DNA of 64,000 nucleotides from Nocardiopsis ganjiahuensis DSM 45031 (GTDB taxonomy: Bacteria > Actinomycetota > Actinomycetes > Streptosporangiales > Streptosporangiaceae), in assembly GCF_000341085.1 (NCBI RefSeq), contig NZ_ANBA01000017.1, positions 62,001 through 126,000 of the forward strand, in the 5' to 3' direction. This document shows, piece by piece, positions 42,249 through 50,269 of the stretch (positions are counted from its first letter, which is position 1; the number at the start of each line of letters is the position of its first letter). The translations under genes were made by a program, and so were the position numbers. The notes beneath the pieces are model-generated. The model was not told the DNA's origin, did no database searches, and saw nothing but the letters and a program-made list of their open reading frames with translations.

Positions 42249-44048
42249 GTGTCGCTGCTCGACCCGCCGGGGACACGGGGCGAGGCGACCGCAGAACCCG
42301 TGCGCCCGCAGGCCCAGCCTCTGGAGACGGGCCCCCTGGAACCCGCCGCCCGGGGCCTCTATGTCAGTCTCCTCGGTCGCTTCGGCGTCCAGGTCGACGG
42401 TGTCCCGCTGAGCCTGCGCGGGGAGCGCCGCCGTGCCCTCCTGGCCACGCTTCTGCTCAACGCGGGCAGGGTCGTCCCCACCGACGACCTCATCGAACGT
42501 GTCTGGGCCACTGCGGGCCAGGCGTCCAGAGGCGCCCTCCAGGTCCACGTCGCCCGGGCCCGGGCCCTCCTCGAACAGCACCTGGGCGACCCCCTCATCC
42601 GGGGCGCCGAGGGCGGCTACCGGATCGACCTCGACGAGCACCGCTCCGACCTGCTGCTCTTCCGTTCCCTGGCCCGTCAGGCGGACCGCGCCGCCGGCAA
42701 CGGGGAGTCCGACGCCCGCGCCGACCTCCTCTTCCGTGCCCTGCGCCTGTGGCGGGGGCCGGTCCTCAACGACGTCACCGCGCCGCTGCTGCACACGAAG
42801 GACGTGCCCCGGCTGAACGAGGAGCTCCTCCGTGTGGCCGAGCAGGGGTTCGACGCGGCCCTGGCCCGGGGCGAGCACGAACACGTCGCCGCCCGGGTCG
42901 GCCCCATCGCGGCCGACCACCCCGAACGGGAACCCCTCATCCGGGTCCAGATGATCGCCCTCTACCGCTCCGGCCGCCAGAGCGAGGCCCTGCGCGTCTA
43001 CGCCAGGGCCCGTTCCGTCCTGGCCGAACGGCTGGGAGCCGACCCCGGACGCGAACTCCAGGAGACCTTCCACGGCATCCTGCGCGGCGACCTCGACTCC
43101 AGGCTCGGCCTCCGGGCTTCCTCGGCGGGTGACTCCGGGACGGGAACCCTCGTCCCGCGCCAGCGCGCCCACCACGACACCCGGCCCTGCGCCGCCCGGC
43201 GCAGGAGCGGCTCCGCCGCGGAGCTCGTTCCCGCCGAGCTCCCCTCCGCGCCTCGCACCCTGGTCGGCCGCGCCGAGGCCCTGGCCGAACTCGACCGCCT
43301 CGTCGACCCCTGTTCGCCCGCGCCCAGCAGTGTCCTGGTCCGGGGGCCGGCCGGGGCGGGCAGCAGCGCCCTGGCCGTGCGCTGGGCGCACTCCGTGGCC
43401 ACGCACTTTCCCGACGGCCAGCTCTACGTCAACCTGCGCGGCGCCGACGGCAGCCCGCGCGAGCCCGCCGACGTCCTGCGCCGCCTGGTCCGTTCCCTGA
43501 CAGCCGGGGCGGTGACCGTGAACCTGGACGGCGGTGCGTTCGAACCCGACGAGGCGGCCGCCCGGGCCCGTTCCCTGATGGCGGGTCGGCGGGTGCTGAT
43601 CGTGCTCGACAACGCCACCACCGCCCACCAGGTGCGGCCGCTGCTGCCGGGCACCCCCGGGAGCTCGGCGGTGGTGGCGAGCCGCAACTGGCTGACCGAC
43701 CTCCTGGTCAGGGACGGGCTGAGAGCCCTGCCGGTGGCCGCCCTGCCGGAGGAGCACGCGGTCGCCCTGCTGCGCTCCCTGCTCGGGCCGGACCGCTGCC
43801 CGCCGCACGTGTTGCGGCGGATCTCCGAACTGGCCGGCCGCCTGCCCCTGTCGCTGCGGATGGCCGTCGCCTGGTTGGACGCCCATCCGGAGCGCTCGGC
43901 CGCGGAGCTGGTCCGGCTGGTGGAGGGGGTGGACCCGGCGCACAGCGTCTCGCCCACGGCCCGGATGGCCGCCGTGCTGCGTGCCGGGCCCCTGGGGACG
44001 GGCACGGCCGCGGGGAAGTACCGACCGGGCTCCGAGCCCCGGGGCTGA
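42249..44048 (+). CDS. AfsR/SARP-like regulator with degenerate NB-ARC domain
   Basis: 599 residues from GTG 42249, preceded by GGGGGG. The order is an OmpR-type winged helix (YVSLLGRFGVQVDGVPLSLRGERRRALLATLLLNAGRVVPTDDLIERVW...GGYRIDL), a BTAD domain (DLLLFRSLARQADRA to LRVYARARSVLAERLGADPGRELQETFHGIL), then a partial NB-ARC ATPase (LVGRAEALAELDRLVD, VRGPAGAGSSALAVRWAH, VLIVLDNATTAHQVRPLLPG, ISELAGRLPLSLRMAVAWL). The P-loop lysine is replaced by Ser (about residue 372), and the protein ends without the TPR region of AfsR. Such regulators activate antibiotic clusters; its target is unknown, and the PKS lies 19 kb away. Confidence 0.84.
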   Translation: MSLLDPPGTRGEATAEPVRPQAQPLETGPLEPAARGLYVSLLGRFGVQVDGVPLSLRGERRRALLATLLLNAGRVVPTDDLIERVWATAGQASRGALQVHVARARALLEQHLGDPLIRGAEGGYRIDLDEHRSDLLLFRSLARQADRAAGNGESDARADLLFRALRLWRGPVLNDVTAPLLHTKDVPRLNEELLRVAEQGFDAALARGEHEHVAARVGPIAADHPEREPLIRVQMIALYRSGRQSEALRVYARARSVLAERLGADPGRELQETFHGILRGDLDSRLGLRASSAGDSGTGTLVPRQRAHHDTRPCAARRRSGSAAELVPAELPSAPRTLVGRAEALAELDRLVDPCSPAPSSVLVRGPAGAGSSALAVRWAHSVATHFPDGQLYVNLRGADGSPREPADVLRRLVRSLTAGAVTVNLDGGAFEPDEAAARARSLMAGRRVLIVLDNATTAHQVRPLLPGTPGSSAVVASRNWLTDLLVRDGLRALPVAALPEEHAVALLRSLLGPDRCPPHVLRRISELAGRLPLSLRMAVAWLDAHPERSAAELVRLVEGVDPAHSVSPTARMAAVLRAGPLGTGTAAGKYRPGSEPRG

Positions 44049-44267
44049 GTCTTCGCGGTCGGTCTTACGGTCGGCTTTCACCCGCAGGAACCCCTCGCGA
44101 ACGGCATGAACAGCCACAACTGTCGCAAGGGTCGCAAAGGCGGCAGCAGACGCAACCAGGGCTTGGTGAAAATTCGGGTTCCGGTCACCCCAACGGAGGG
44201 TAGTGAAATCGACCGGATGTGTCGCGGGGGGTGCTCAGCGGTCAGATGAGTCGCTAGTGTCAAACCC

Positions 44268-44453
44268 ATGACGCAGAACAACGATCCCAACCTGGACCCG
44301 GCGGGAACCACCCAGCACTTCCGCCGCTTCGTCGACGACAACCCCGAGCCCGAGGAGGCTCCGCGCCGCCCGATCCTTCCGCTGGTACTGGCGGGCGTTG
44401 GTGTCGTCCTGACCATCGGCATCATCGTCGCCCTGGTCATGGCCTTCTCCTAG
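44268..44453 (+). CDS. Small single-pass membrane protein
   Basis: 61 residues: a charged N-terminal half (MTQNNDPNLDPAGTTQHFRRFVDDNPEPEEAPRRP) and a C-terminal helix (ILPLVLAGVGVVLTIGIIVALVMAF) ending at FS. This is an N-in tail-anchored topology. TAGTGT 8 bases upstream of the ATG can serve as a -10, so the message is probably leaderless. No recognised family. The gene stands alone between the AfsR-like gene and the tRNA units. Confidence 0.65.
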   Translation: MTQNNDPNLDPAGTTQHFRRFVDDNPEPEEAPRRPILPLVLAGVGVVLTIGIIVALVMAFS

Positions 44454-44629
44454 GTCCAGGGATCACACGGACCGCGCCCGCCGGGCCGACGAGGCCTGCT
44501 CCGGGTGAGGGACGCGATGTGACGGGGCCGACCCCCGGCCGGCCCCGAAACCGGTTCGCGGCCACCCCGCGGTCCTGCTAGAGTTAACTCCGTTGCCGCA
44601 GAGAGCCGCGAGGTTCCCGGCGGAGACCG

Positions 44630-44703
44630 GCGTCATTAGCTCAGTTGGTTAGAGCAGCTGACTCTTAATCAGCGGGTCCGGGGTTCGAGTCCCTGATGAC
44701 GCA
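44630..44703 (+). tRNA. tRNA-Lys (anticodon CTT), copy 1
   Basis: 74 bases. Acceptor arms GCGTCAT and ATGACGC, D-loop AGCTCAGTTGGTTAGAGC, anticodon stem GCTGA/TCAGC around loop CTCTTAA (anticodon CTT at 44664-44666), T-loop GTTCGAGTC, discriminator A. CCA is not encoded. Terminated by the hairpin at 44714. Confidence 0.95.
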
Positions 44704-44713
44704 CAGCGGTACA

Positions 44714-44762
44714 GGAACGGCCCCGGCCGGAGGACACCACATCCTCCGACCGGGGCCGTTCC
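44714..44762 (+). terminator. Terminator of tRNA-Lys copy 1
   Basis: Long hairpin with arms GGAACGGCCCCGG...CGGAGGA and TCCTCCG...CCGGGGCCGTTCC, containing one C-A mismatch that is a C-G pair in copy 2. Confidence 0.8.
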
Positions 44763-44966
44763 CGTGTGCGCGGGGCTCTTCGTGGGCGCCCGCCGCGCGA
44801 TCGGGCCCTGCCCGTACGCGCGGCCCTTCGGCGGTGTCCGCGGCCCGACCAGGGCCTTCTCCGTGGTCTGGCACACATCGGGGCCGATCTGGCTCCGGGT
44901 GCCCAGAAGTTCCGGTAGAGTTAACTCCGTTGCCGCAGAGAGCCGCGAGGTTCCCGGCGGAGACCG

Positions 44967-45040
44967 GCGCCATTAGCTCAGTTGGTTAGAGCAGCTGACT
45001 CTTAATCAGCGGGTCCGGGGTTCGAGTCCCTGATGGCGCA
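44967..45040 (+). tRNA. tRNA-Lys (anticodon CTT), copy 2
   Basis: 74 bases, same as copy 1 except acceptor arms GCGCCAT and ATGGCGC: the fourth pair changes from T-A to C-G, preserving pairing. Anticodon CTT is at 45001-45003. CCA is not encoded. Confidence 0.95.
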
Positions 45041-45050
45041 CAGCAGTGCA

Positions 45051-45099
45051 GGAACGGCCCCGGCCGGAGGAAACCACATCCTCCGGCCGGGGCCGTTCT
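45051..45099 (+). terminator. Terminator of tRNA-Lys copy 2
   Basis: Hairpin with GGAACGGCCCCGGCCGGAGGA pairing with TCCTCCGGCCGGGGCCGTTCT (arms interrupted only by the AACCACA-type loop, last pair G-T). Confidence 0.8.
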
Positions 45100-45100
45100 C

Positions 45101-45563
45101 GTTCCGACTCCGCACGCCCTGCCGGGGCCTCCCCGGCCGGATCCGCGTCCAGAGCCCCTCGGCGTCCCCGTGCCGTCCGCCCCGTATGTCGTAGGGCCGG
45201 GGGATGATCGCCGGTGGTCCGATTTCCTTCCACGCGGAGAAATCCACGGGAATCAATCCACGCTTCCCCGTCCCCGCAGTTTCCGTCCTCCCTCTCGGCC
45301 GATGCCCCCGGCCCTTCCTTCTTCGAACTCCGCGGCCTCCTCCCGGCTGGTGCCCGCTCCCGGATCAGGGCTCTCAGCAGCGGACCTTCGCAGGCCAGTG
45401 CCGTTGTCCTGTCATCACTCCGTCACTTTGGGTATGTGTTCACAACGTATTCGTGAGTTCCCAAAACGCGATTGACAAGGGTCACCGACTGGTGAATTCT
45501 TTTCTTCTCGCCACCCCTCTTCCCGGCGGGATCCCCGTAAGTAAGAAAACCCGGAGTACCTTC
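45101..45563 (+). promoter_or_regulatory. Gap with promoter of septum-formation lipoprotein
   Basis: No gene is seen. A good promoter is present near the right end: -35 TTGACA at 45472-45477 and a -10-like GAATTC/AATTCT at 45494-45500 (spacing 16-17), 64 bases upstream of the ATG at 45564. Confidence 0.5.
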
Positions 45564-46049
45564 ATGTCTTCGCTCTCCCCCATCGTTCGCAACACCTCCC
45601 TCGCGGTCCTCGCCGCCGGTGCGGTCGTCAGCCTCTCCGCCTGCGGGCTCGTCAACTCCCTCCTCGGTACCGGCAACGTCATGAACATCGCCGTAGGCGA
45701 CTGCTTCGACGAGGCCGCGATGCAGACCGCCCTCGGCGGCGAGGAGGTCAGCAACATCCCGCTGATCGACTGCGCCGAGCCGCACGACGCCGAGGTCTTC
45801 CACGTCGAGGACCTCCCCGACGGCGAGTTCCCCGGCGACGCCTCCGTGGGGGACTCCATGGAGGAGATCTGCACCGGAAGCGCCTTCGAGGAGTTCGTCG
45901 GCGTGAACTACATGGACTCGGCGATCCACGTCGGCGGCCTCCAGCCGACGGCCCAGACCTGGGACAGCTTCGACGACCGTGAGATCCTCTGCTACGTCAT
46001 CTCCGACGAGGGCCCCATCAGCGAGAGCCTCCAGGGCGCCAACCGCTGA
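45564..46049 (+). CDS. Septum-formation family lipoprotein, copy 1
   Basis: 161 residues. Lipoprotein signal MSSLSPIVRNTSLAVLAAGAVVSLSAC with lipobox LSAC, then the septum-formation domain: NIAVGDCFDEAAM, SNIPLIDCAEPHDAEVFHVEDLPDGEFPG and REILCYVISD. Four Cys beyond the lipobox (GDC, DC, IC, LC) could form disulphides outside the membrane. GGAG 8 bases upstream supports the ATG. The paralogue at 46201 follows in the same direction with about 150 bases between. The domain name derives from a proposed cell-division role; direct function is uncertain. Confidence 0.82.
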   Translation: MSSLSPIVRNTSLAVLAAGAVVSLSACGLVNSLLGTGNVMNIAVGDCFDEAAMQTALGGEEVSNIPLIDCAEPHDAEVFHVEDLPDGEFPGDASVGDSMEEICTGSAFEEFVGVNYMDSAIHVGGLQPTAQTWDSFDDREILCYVISDEGPISESLQGANR

Positions 46050-46200
46050 CCCCGTACCGGGACCGGCCGGTCGGGAACCACCGCCTTCCGGGGCCCGTTC
46101 GCGAACGGGCGCAACCTTCTCCTCTCCGGGCGCATCTGGATAGGTACCGCCGATTCGCCCTTCCGCATCGGTGAGAGACCAACGATCCAGTGGAGCCGTC

Positions 46201-46806
46201 ATGTTGTCCGAAGCGCGCCACCCCCTGCCCGGCCGTATCGCCCTGGCGACCGTGGCCGCCGGTGCCGCCCTGTCCCTCTCGGCCTGCGGCCTGCCCCTCC
46301 TCCCGCCGGCGTTCAGTGGCGGCGGTGAGGAGCCCGTTGCGGTGACGGAGCCGGAGCCCACGGAGCCCGAGGAGCCGGTGGAGACGGAGGAGCCCGAACC
46401 GGTCGAGGCGGAGACCGAGGAGCCCTTCGGGCCGGAGGACCAGGACGTCGCCGTTCTGGTCGTGGGCGACTGCCTGAACGAGATGGAGGTCGGTGTCGAC
46501 GACTCCGTCAGCACCGTGCCGATCGTCGACTGCTCGGAGCCCCACGACCTGGAGGTCTACCACGGGGGTGCCCTGGACAGCGACCTCGACTACCCGGGTC
46601 GTGAAGCGGTCATCGAGTTGGTCGACGAGGGCTGTTACGAGGTCTTCGAGACCTTCGTCGGGACCCCCGTCGAGGAGTCGTCCCTGATCCCTCAGACGCT
46701 CTTCCCGATGGAGGACGGCTGGGAGCAGGGCGACCGCGACTACCTGTGCCTCGTCGGCCAGGACGGCGAGCAGACCACCGGCAGCCTCGAGGGCTCCAGC
46801 CTGTAG
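46201..46806 (+). CDS. Septum-formation family lipoprotein, copy 2
   Basis: 201 residues. The signal ends at LSLSAC, then an acidic Pro/Glu-rich linker (about 45-80, EPEPTEPEEPVETEEPEP) probably crosses the cell wall, then a domain parallel to copy 1: VLVVGDCLNEMEVG, STVPIVDCSEPHDLEVYH, DEGCYEVFETFVG, DYLCLVGQDGE. The linker distinguishes it from copy 1. GGAG lies 5 bases upstream of the ATG, and a strong terminator follows at 46880. Confidence 0.8.
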   Translation: MLSEARHPLPGRIALATVAAGAALSLSACGLPLLPPAFSGGGEEPVAVTEPEPTEPEEPVETEEPEPVEAETEEPFGPEDQDVAVLVVGDCLNEMEVGVDDSVSTVPIVDCSEPHDLEVYHGGALDSDLDYPGREAVIELVDEGCYEVFETFVGTPVEESSLIPQTLFPMEDGWEQGDRDYLCLVGQDGEQTTGSLEGSSL

Positions 46807-46879
46807 CCGGCCCCCGCGGACGGCCCCGATCCGGCGGCTCCGCCCCGGTTCTCCGGCGGTGCCGCACCCTGGAACGTGA

Positions 46880-46910
46880 ACGGCCCGCGCCATCCGATGG
46901 CGCGGGCCGT
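46880..46910 (+). terminator. Terminator after septum-formation lipoprotein copy 2
   Basis: Perfect 14-base arms ACGGCCCGCGCCAT and ATGGCGCGGGCCGT with a CCG loop. The gap 46807-47198 otherwise holds only the promoter region and palindrome of the ABC operon. Confidence 0.8.
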
Positions 46911-47126
46911 CGTCATGTCCGCGTCGGCACGGCACTCTTCGCGGGCAGTGGCACCAGGAGAAGTCGCGGGTGGCGGTATGTGGCCGCATCCGGCCATGTG
47001 TCAGTGCTCTATATGAGCAGTTTTGTCATCTTCTGTTCTTTTTGTGATGCCGATCGGGTCGCGCAAAAGACGCCGTTTGGTCACGAGGGTGGCGTGGGCC
47101 ACAGGGGTGGCGTTACCGTGATGTTC

Positions 47127-47147
47127 TATTAGGAAAGTTTCCTAATA
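47127..47147. promoter_or_regulatory. Perfect 21-base palindromic operator of the family-5 ABC operon
   Basis: TATTAGGAAA and TTTCCTAATA flank a single central G with full symmetry, 51 bases upstream of the first permease gene. Its AT content contrasts strongly with the surroundings. The form TTAG-GAAA-n-TTTC-CTAA resembles sites I associate with ROK-family sugar repressors of actinomycetes, which would argue for an oligosaccharide rather than a peptide cargo. No regulator gene is adjacent. Confidence 0.75.
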
Positions 47148-47198
47148 AAAAACGTGGTTCCCCCACCACCGACGTGCCCCCTTGCTCGAAGGAGCCCC

Positions 47199-48290
47199 GT
47201 GGCCACCGAAATCGCGGCTTCCCCACCCCCACCGGACACAGGTGACACCAGGGCCGCTGCCCCCCGTAGGACCAGCCCCCTCCTGAAACGGCTCTGGCGC
47301 AACTACGTCTTCGTGAAGGTCCGCAAGGCCTTCGTCGTGGTCTTCGTGGTGGCCAACGTGACCTTCTTCCTCGGCCGTGCGATGCCGGGCGACCCCATCG
47401 ACGTCATGGCGGGCCGCCTCACCCAGGGCGGCATGTCGATGGACGAGGCGCGGGCCATCGCGATCCACTCGCTGGCCTACGACCCGGACGCGCCCCTCCT
47501 GCGGCAGTGGTGGGAGTTCATCGTCGGGCTCTTCACCCTCGACCTCGGCGACACCATCAACCGCCCCGGATTCAGCGTCACCGACGCCATCGGCGCCTAC
47601 CTCCCCTGGACCCTGTTCAGCATCGGCGTGGGCACCCTCATCGCGATCGCCGTCGGCCTCGCGTTCGGCATGATCATGGCCTACCGCCGCAACCAGGTGC
47701 TCGACCACGTGCTCAGCGTCCTCGCCTCGGTGCTCGGCGCCATCCCGAACTACCTCATCGCGATGGTGCTCGTCGTCGGCGGCGGCATGTACCTGGGCTG
47801 GTTCAACCCGATCGAACTCCGCGGCACCCTCAGCCCCGGTGTCCGACCCGGGTTCTCGCTCACCTTCATCGGCGACGCGTTCTACCACGCGGCCCTGCCG
47901 GTCTTCACCTACGTGCTCGCCATCATCGGCACCTGGATGCTCGTCATGAAGGCCTCCACCACCGAGGTGCTCGGCGAGGACTACGTGACCGTCGCCCGGG
48001 CCCGGGGGCTGAGGGACGGCCGCATCGCCACCGCCTACGTCGGCCGCAACGCCGTCCTGCCGCTGGTCGCCCAGATCGCGATCTCCTTCGGAACCCTCGT
48101 CGGCGGCGCGATCTTCGTCGAACAGGTCCTGGTCTACAAGGGCGTCGGCGGGCTCCTGCTCGACGCGGTCAACTACCGCGACTACCCGCTCCTCCAGGGG
48201 CTGCTCATCATCATCACCTCGTGCGTGGTGATCGCCAACCTCGTCGCGGACCTGCTCTACAGCAGGCTCGACCCTCGTATCCGGAAGTAG
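47199..48290 (+). CDS. Dipeptide/oligosaccharide-type ABC permease 1 (DppB-like)
   Basis: 363 residues with a roughly 45-residue cytoplasmic tail. The first helix is FVVVFVVANVTFFLGRAMPGDP, the usual DppB opening. The periplasmic loop (AGRLTQGGMSMDEARAIAIH) and later helices follow. The EAA loop is EDYVTVARARGLRDGRIATAYVGRNAVLP. GTG 47199 has AAGGAG 5 bases before it. First gene of a tightly packed operon: permease, permease, ATPase, ATPase, small protein, binding protein. The binding protein is encoded last, which is unusual for this family. Confidence 0.88.
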   Translation: MATEIAASPPPPDTGDTRAAAPRRTSPLLKRLWRNYVFVKVRKAFVVVFVVANVTFFLGRAMPGDPIDVMAGRLTQGGMSMDEARAIAIHSLAYDPDAPLLRQWWEFIVGLFTLDLGDTINRPGFSVTDAIGAYLPWTLFSIGVGTLIAIAVGLAFGMIMAYRRNQVLDHVLSVLASVLGAIPNYLIAMVLVVGGGMYLGWFNPIELRGTLSPGVRPGFSLTFIGDAFYHAALPVFTYVLAIIGTWMLVMKASTTEVLGEDYVTVARARGLRDGRIATAYVGRNAVLPLVAQIAISFGTLVGGAIFVEQVLVYKGVGGLLLDAVNYRDYPLLQGLLIIITSCVVIANLVADLLYSRLDPRIRK

Positions 48291-48302
48291 GGGGACGCAC
48301 GC

Positions 48303-49190
48303 ATGGCAGTCACCACCGCAACCGGCCCCGCGCCCGCCGCAGGCGTCTGGGGCAGCATCTGGCAGGGCATCACCCGCAGCACGAGCGGGTTCATCGGACT
48401 CTGCCTGGTCCTCAGCGTCCTGCTGTTCTCCTTCGTGGGCCCGCTCCTCATCGACACCCACAACCCCACGGACGTCAGCAGGATCTGGGGCCCGATGAGC
48501 GCCGAGCACTGGCTCGGCACCAACCACGAGGGCAAGGACACCCTCACCCAGCTCGTCCTGGGCGGACGCGAACCCATCATGGTCGGCCTCATGGCCGCCC
48601 TCATCACCGTCGCCATCGCCGTCACCCTCGGCGCGGTCGCCGGCTACGTCCGGGGCCGGGTCGACCACTTCCTGCTCCAGCTGACCGACATCACGATGAC
48701 CATCCCCTTCATCGTCCTGATGCTGGTCATCGCCTCCTTCTACCGGACCTCCTCCCCGATGGTGGTCTCCTTCATCATCGGGCTGGTCACCTGGCCCTAC
48801 CTGATGCGGTCGATCCGCGCACAGGTCCTCACCCTGAAGGAACGCGAGTTCATCGAGGCCGCCCGCCTCCAGGACCTGGGCACCGCCCGCATCCTCTGCG
48901 TCGAGGTGCTGCCCAACATGGCGGGCTACATCTTCATCAACTTCATCATCGCCATCACCAACGCCATCTACGCGGTCGTCGGCATGTACCTGCTGGGCCT
49001 GCTGCCCAGCACCGCCGACAACTGGGGGCTGATGATCCAGCAGGCCTGGGACAACAACGCCTTCCTCCTGCCGCAGGCGGCGCCCTTCCTCGTCGCGCCG
49101 ATGGTGATGATCATGCTCTTCCAGATCGGGCTGGTCACCATGACCCGCTCCCTGGAGCAGGCCCTCAACCCACGACTCCGGGACAGGTGA
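48303..49190 (+). CDS. Dipeptide/oligosaccharide-type ABC permease 2 (DppC-like)
   Basis: 295 residues. The N-terminal helix GFIGLCLVLSVLLFSFVGPLLI is followed by HWLGTNHEGKDTLTQLVLGGREPIMVGLMAALITV, a typical DppC segment (LGTDxxGRD variant). The EAA loop is EFIEAARLQDLGTARILCVEVLPNM. It starts 12 bases after permease 1 and ends 5 bases before the ATPase GTG. Pairs with permease 1 to form the channel. Confidence 0.88.
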   Translation: MAVTTATGPAPAAGVWGSIWQGITRSTSGFIGLCLVLSVLLFSFVGPLLIDTHNPTDVSRIWGPMSAEHWLGTNHEGKDTLTQLVLGGREPIMVGLMAALITVAIAVTLGAVAGYVRGRVDHFLLQLTDITMTIPFIVLMLVIASFYRTSSPMVVSFIIGLVTWPYLMRSIRAQVLTLKEREFIEAARLQDLGTARILCVEVLPNMAGYIFINFIIAITNAIYAVVGMYLLGLLPSTADNWGLMIQQAWDNNAFLLPQAAPFLVAPMVMIMLFQIGLVTMTRSLEQALNPRLRDR

Positions 49191-49195
49191 GCCCA

Positions 49196-50269
49196 GTGAA
49201 CGACCTCCCCGCCGCCCCGGACACGGACAACGGCGCACTGCTGTCCGTCCGCGGCGTCGACGTCGGCTACCGCACCGGTCGAAGGACCCACGTCACCGCG
49301 GTCCGCGACATCTCCTTCGACCTCCACCCCGGCCAGTCCATGGCCCTGGTCGGAGAGTCGGGCTGCGGCAAGACCACCCTCGGCCTCGGCCTGCTGCGAC
49401 TGCTCCCGCGCACCGGTGTCGTCCCCCGGGGCCAGATCCTCTTCCGCCGCAAGGACGGCACCCGCGTGGACGTGCGCACCCTGGAGCGGGAGAAGCTGCG
49501 CCGCTTCCGCTGGAACGAGGCGGCCATGGTCTTCCAGGGCGCCATGAACGCGTTCAACCCGGTGCTGAGGATCGAGGAGCACTTCCTCGACACCTTCCGC
49601 GCCCACGAACGCGCCGGGCGGCGCCGCCCCCGCAAGGAGATCCTCGAACGCTCCGCCCAACTGCTGGAGACGGTCCGGCTCGACCCGGCCCGGGTGCTCA
49701 AGAGCTTCCCCCACGAGCTCTCCGGGGGCATGCGCCAGCGCAGCCTCATCGCCCTGGCCCTGGCCCTCGAACCGCAGCTGCTCATCCTCGACGAGCCCAC
49801 CACGGCCCTGGACATCCTCACCCAGCGGTCCATCGTGGAGCGCCTCGCGGAGCTGCGCGAGGAACTGCGCTTCTCCATGGTCTTCATCACCCACGACCTC
49901 GGCCTGGCCGCCGAACTCGCCGACCGCGTCGGCACCATGTACGCGGGCCGGCTCATTGAGACCGGCACGACCCGGGACATCTTCTACCGCTCCCGGCACC
50001 CCTACACCTCGGCACTGATCAACTCCGTGCCGCCGGTGGTGGGCGACCTCCACGTGCCCGAGTCCCTGCCGGGCGGGCCGCCCAGCCTCAACGCGCTGCC
50101 CCCGGGCTGCTCCTTCGAGCCCCGCTGCGCCCACGCCCAAGAGGTCTGCGCCTCCGAGCGCCCCGTGCTCCAGGTCCTCCGGCGCCGTGACGCGGGCCTG
50201 AGCCACACGGCGGCCTGCTTCCGCTGCACCGACGCCGAACTCCACGCCGAGGGGGCCTCCCGTGATTGA
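49196..50269 (+). CDS. ABC importer ATPase 1 (DppD-like)
   Basis: 357 residues. Walker A GESGCGKTTLG, Q-loop MVFQGAMNAFNP, signature ELSGGMRQR, Walker B LLILDEPTTALD, switch FITHDLG. The oligopeptide-type C-terminal extension carries spaced Cys (GCSFEPRCAHAQEVC and a later Cys pair ACFRC), as in family members reported to bind an iron-sulphur cluster. GTG start; the stop overlaps the next gene by 8 bases, so the two ATPases are translationally coupled. Confidence 0.9.
   Translation: MNDLPAAPDTDNGALLSVRGVDVGYRTGRRTHVTAVRDISFDLHPGQSMALVGESGCGKTTLGLGLLRLLPRTGVVPRGQILFRRKDGTRVDVRTLEREKLRRFRWNEAAMVFQGAMNAFNPVLRIEEHFLDTFRAHERAGRRRPRKEILERSAQLLETVRLDPARVLKSFPHELSGGMRQRSLIALALALEPQLLILDEPTTALDILTQRSIVERLAELREELRFSMVFITHDLGLAAELADRVGTMYAGRLIETGTTRDIFYRSRHPYTSALINSVPPVVGDLHVPESLPGGPPSLNALPPGCSFEPRCAHAQEVCASERPVLQVLRRRDAGLSHTAACFRCTDAELHAEGASRD

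Larger units (their letters stand above)
44579..44763 (+). repeat. Tandem tRNA-Lys unit, copy 1
   Basis: The 185-base unit comprises the promoter-proximal sequence (TAGAGTTAACTCCGTTGCC...), tRNA-Lys and its hairpin terminator. It is repeated at 44916-45100 with an offset of exactly 337 bases. The sequence between the copies is unrelated. Confidence 0.85.
44916..45100 (+). repeat. Tandem tRNA-Lys unit, copy 2
   Basis: Second copy of the 185-base promoter/tRNA/terminator unit, nearly identical to 44579-44763. The differences are concentrated in the acceptor stem, where they are compensatory, and in the terminator. Confidence 0.85.

Noticed and set aside
44579..45100. Duplicated tRNA-Lys region as attachment sites of an integrated element
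   Set aside because: Each copy includes its own promoter and terminator and a compensated acceptor stem, with only 150 bases of unrelated DNA between and no integrase. Gene duplication explains it better.
47142..49238. A 698-codon leftward open frame antisense to the ABC permeases
   Set aside because: Asp/Glu/His-rich sequence without motifs. The opposite strand has clear permease EAA loops and ribosome sites.
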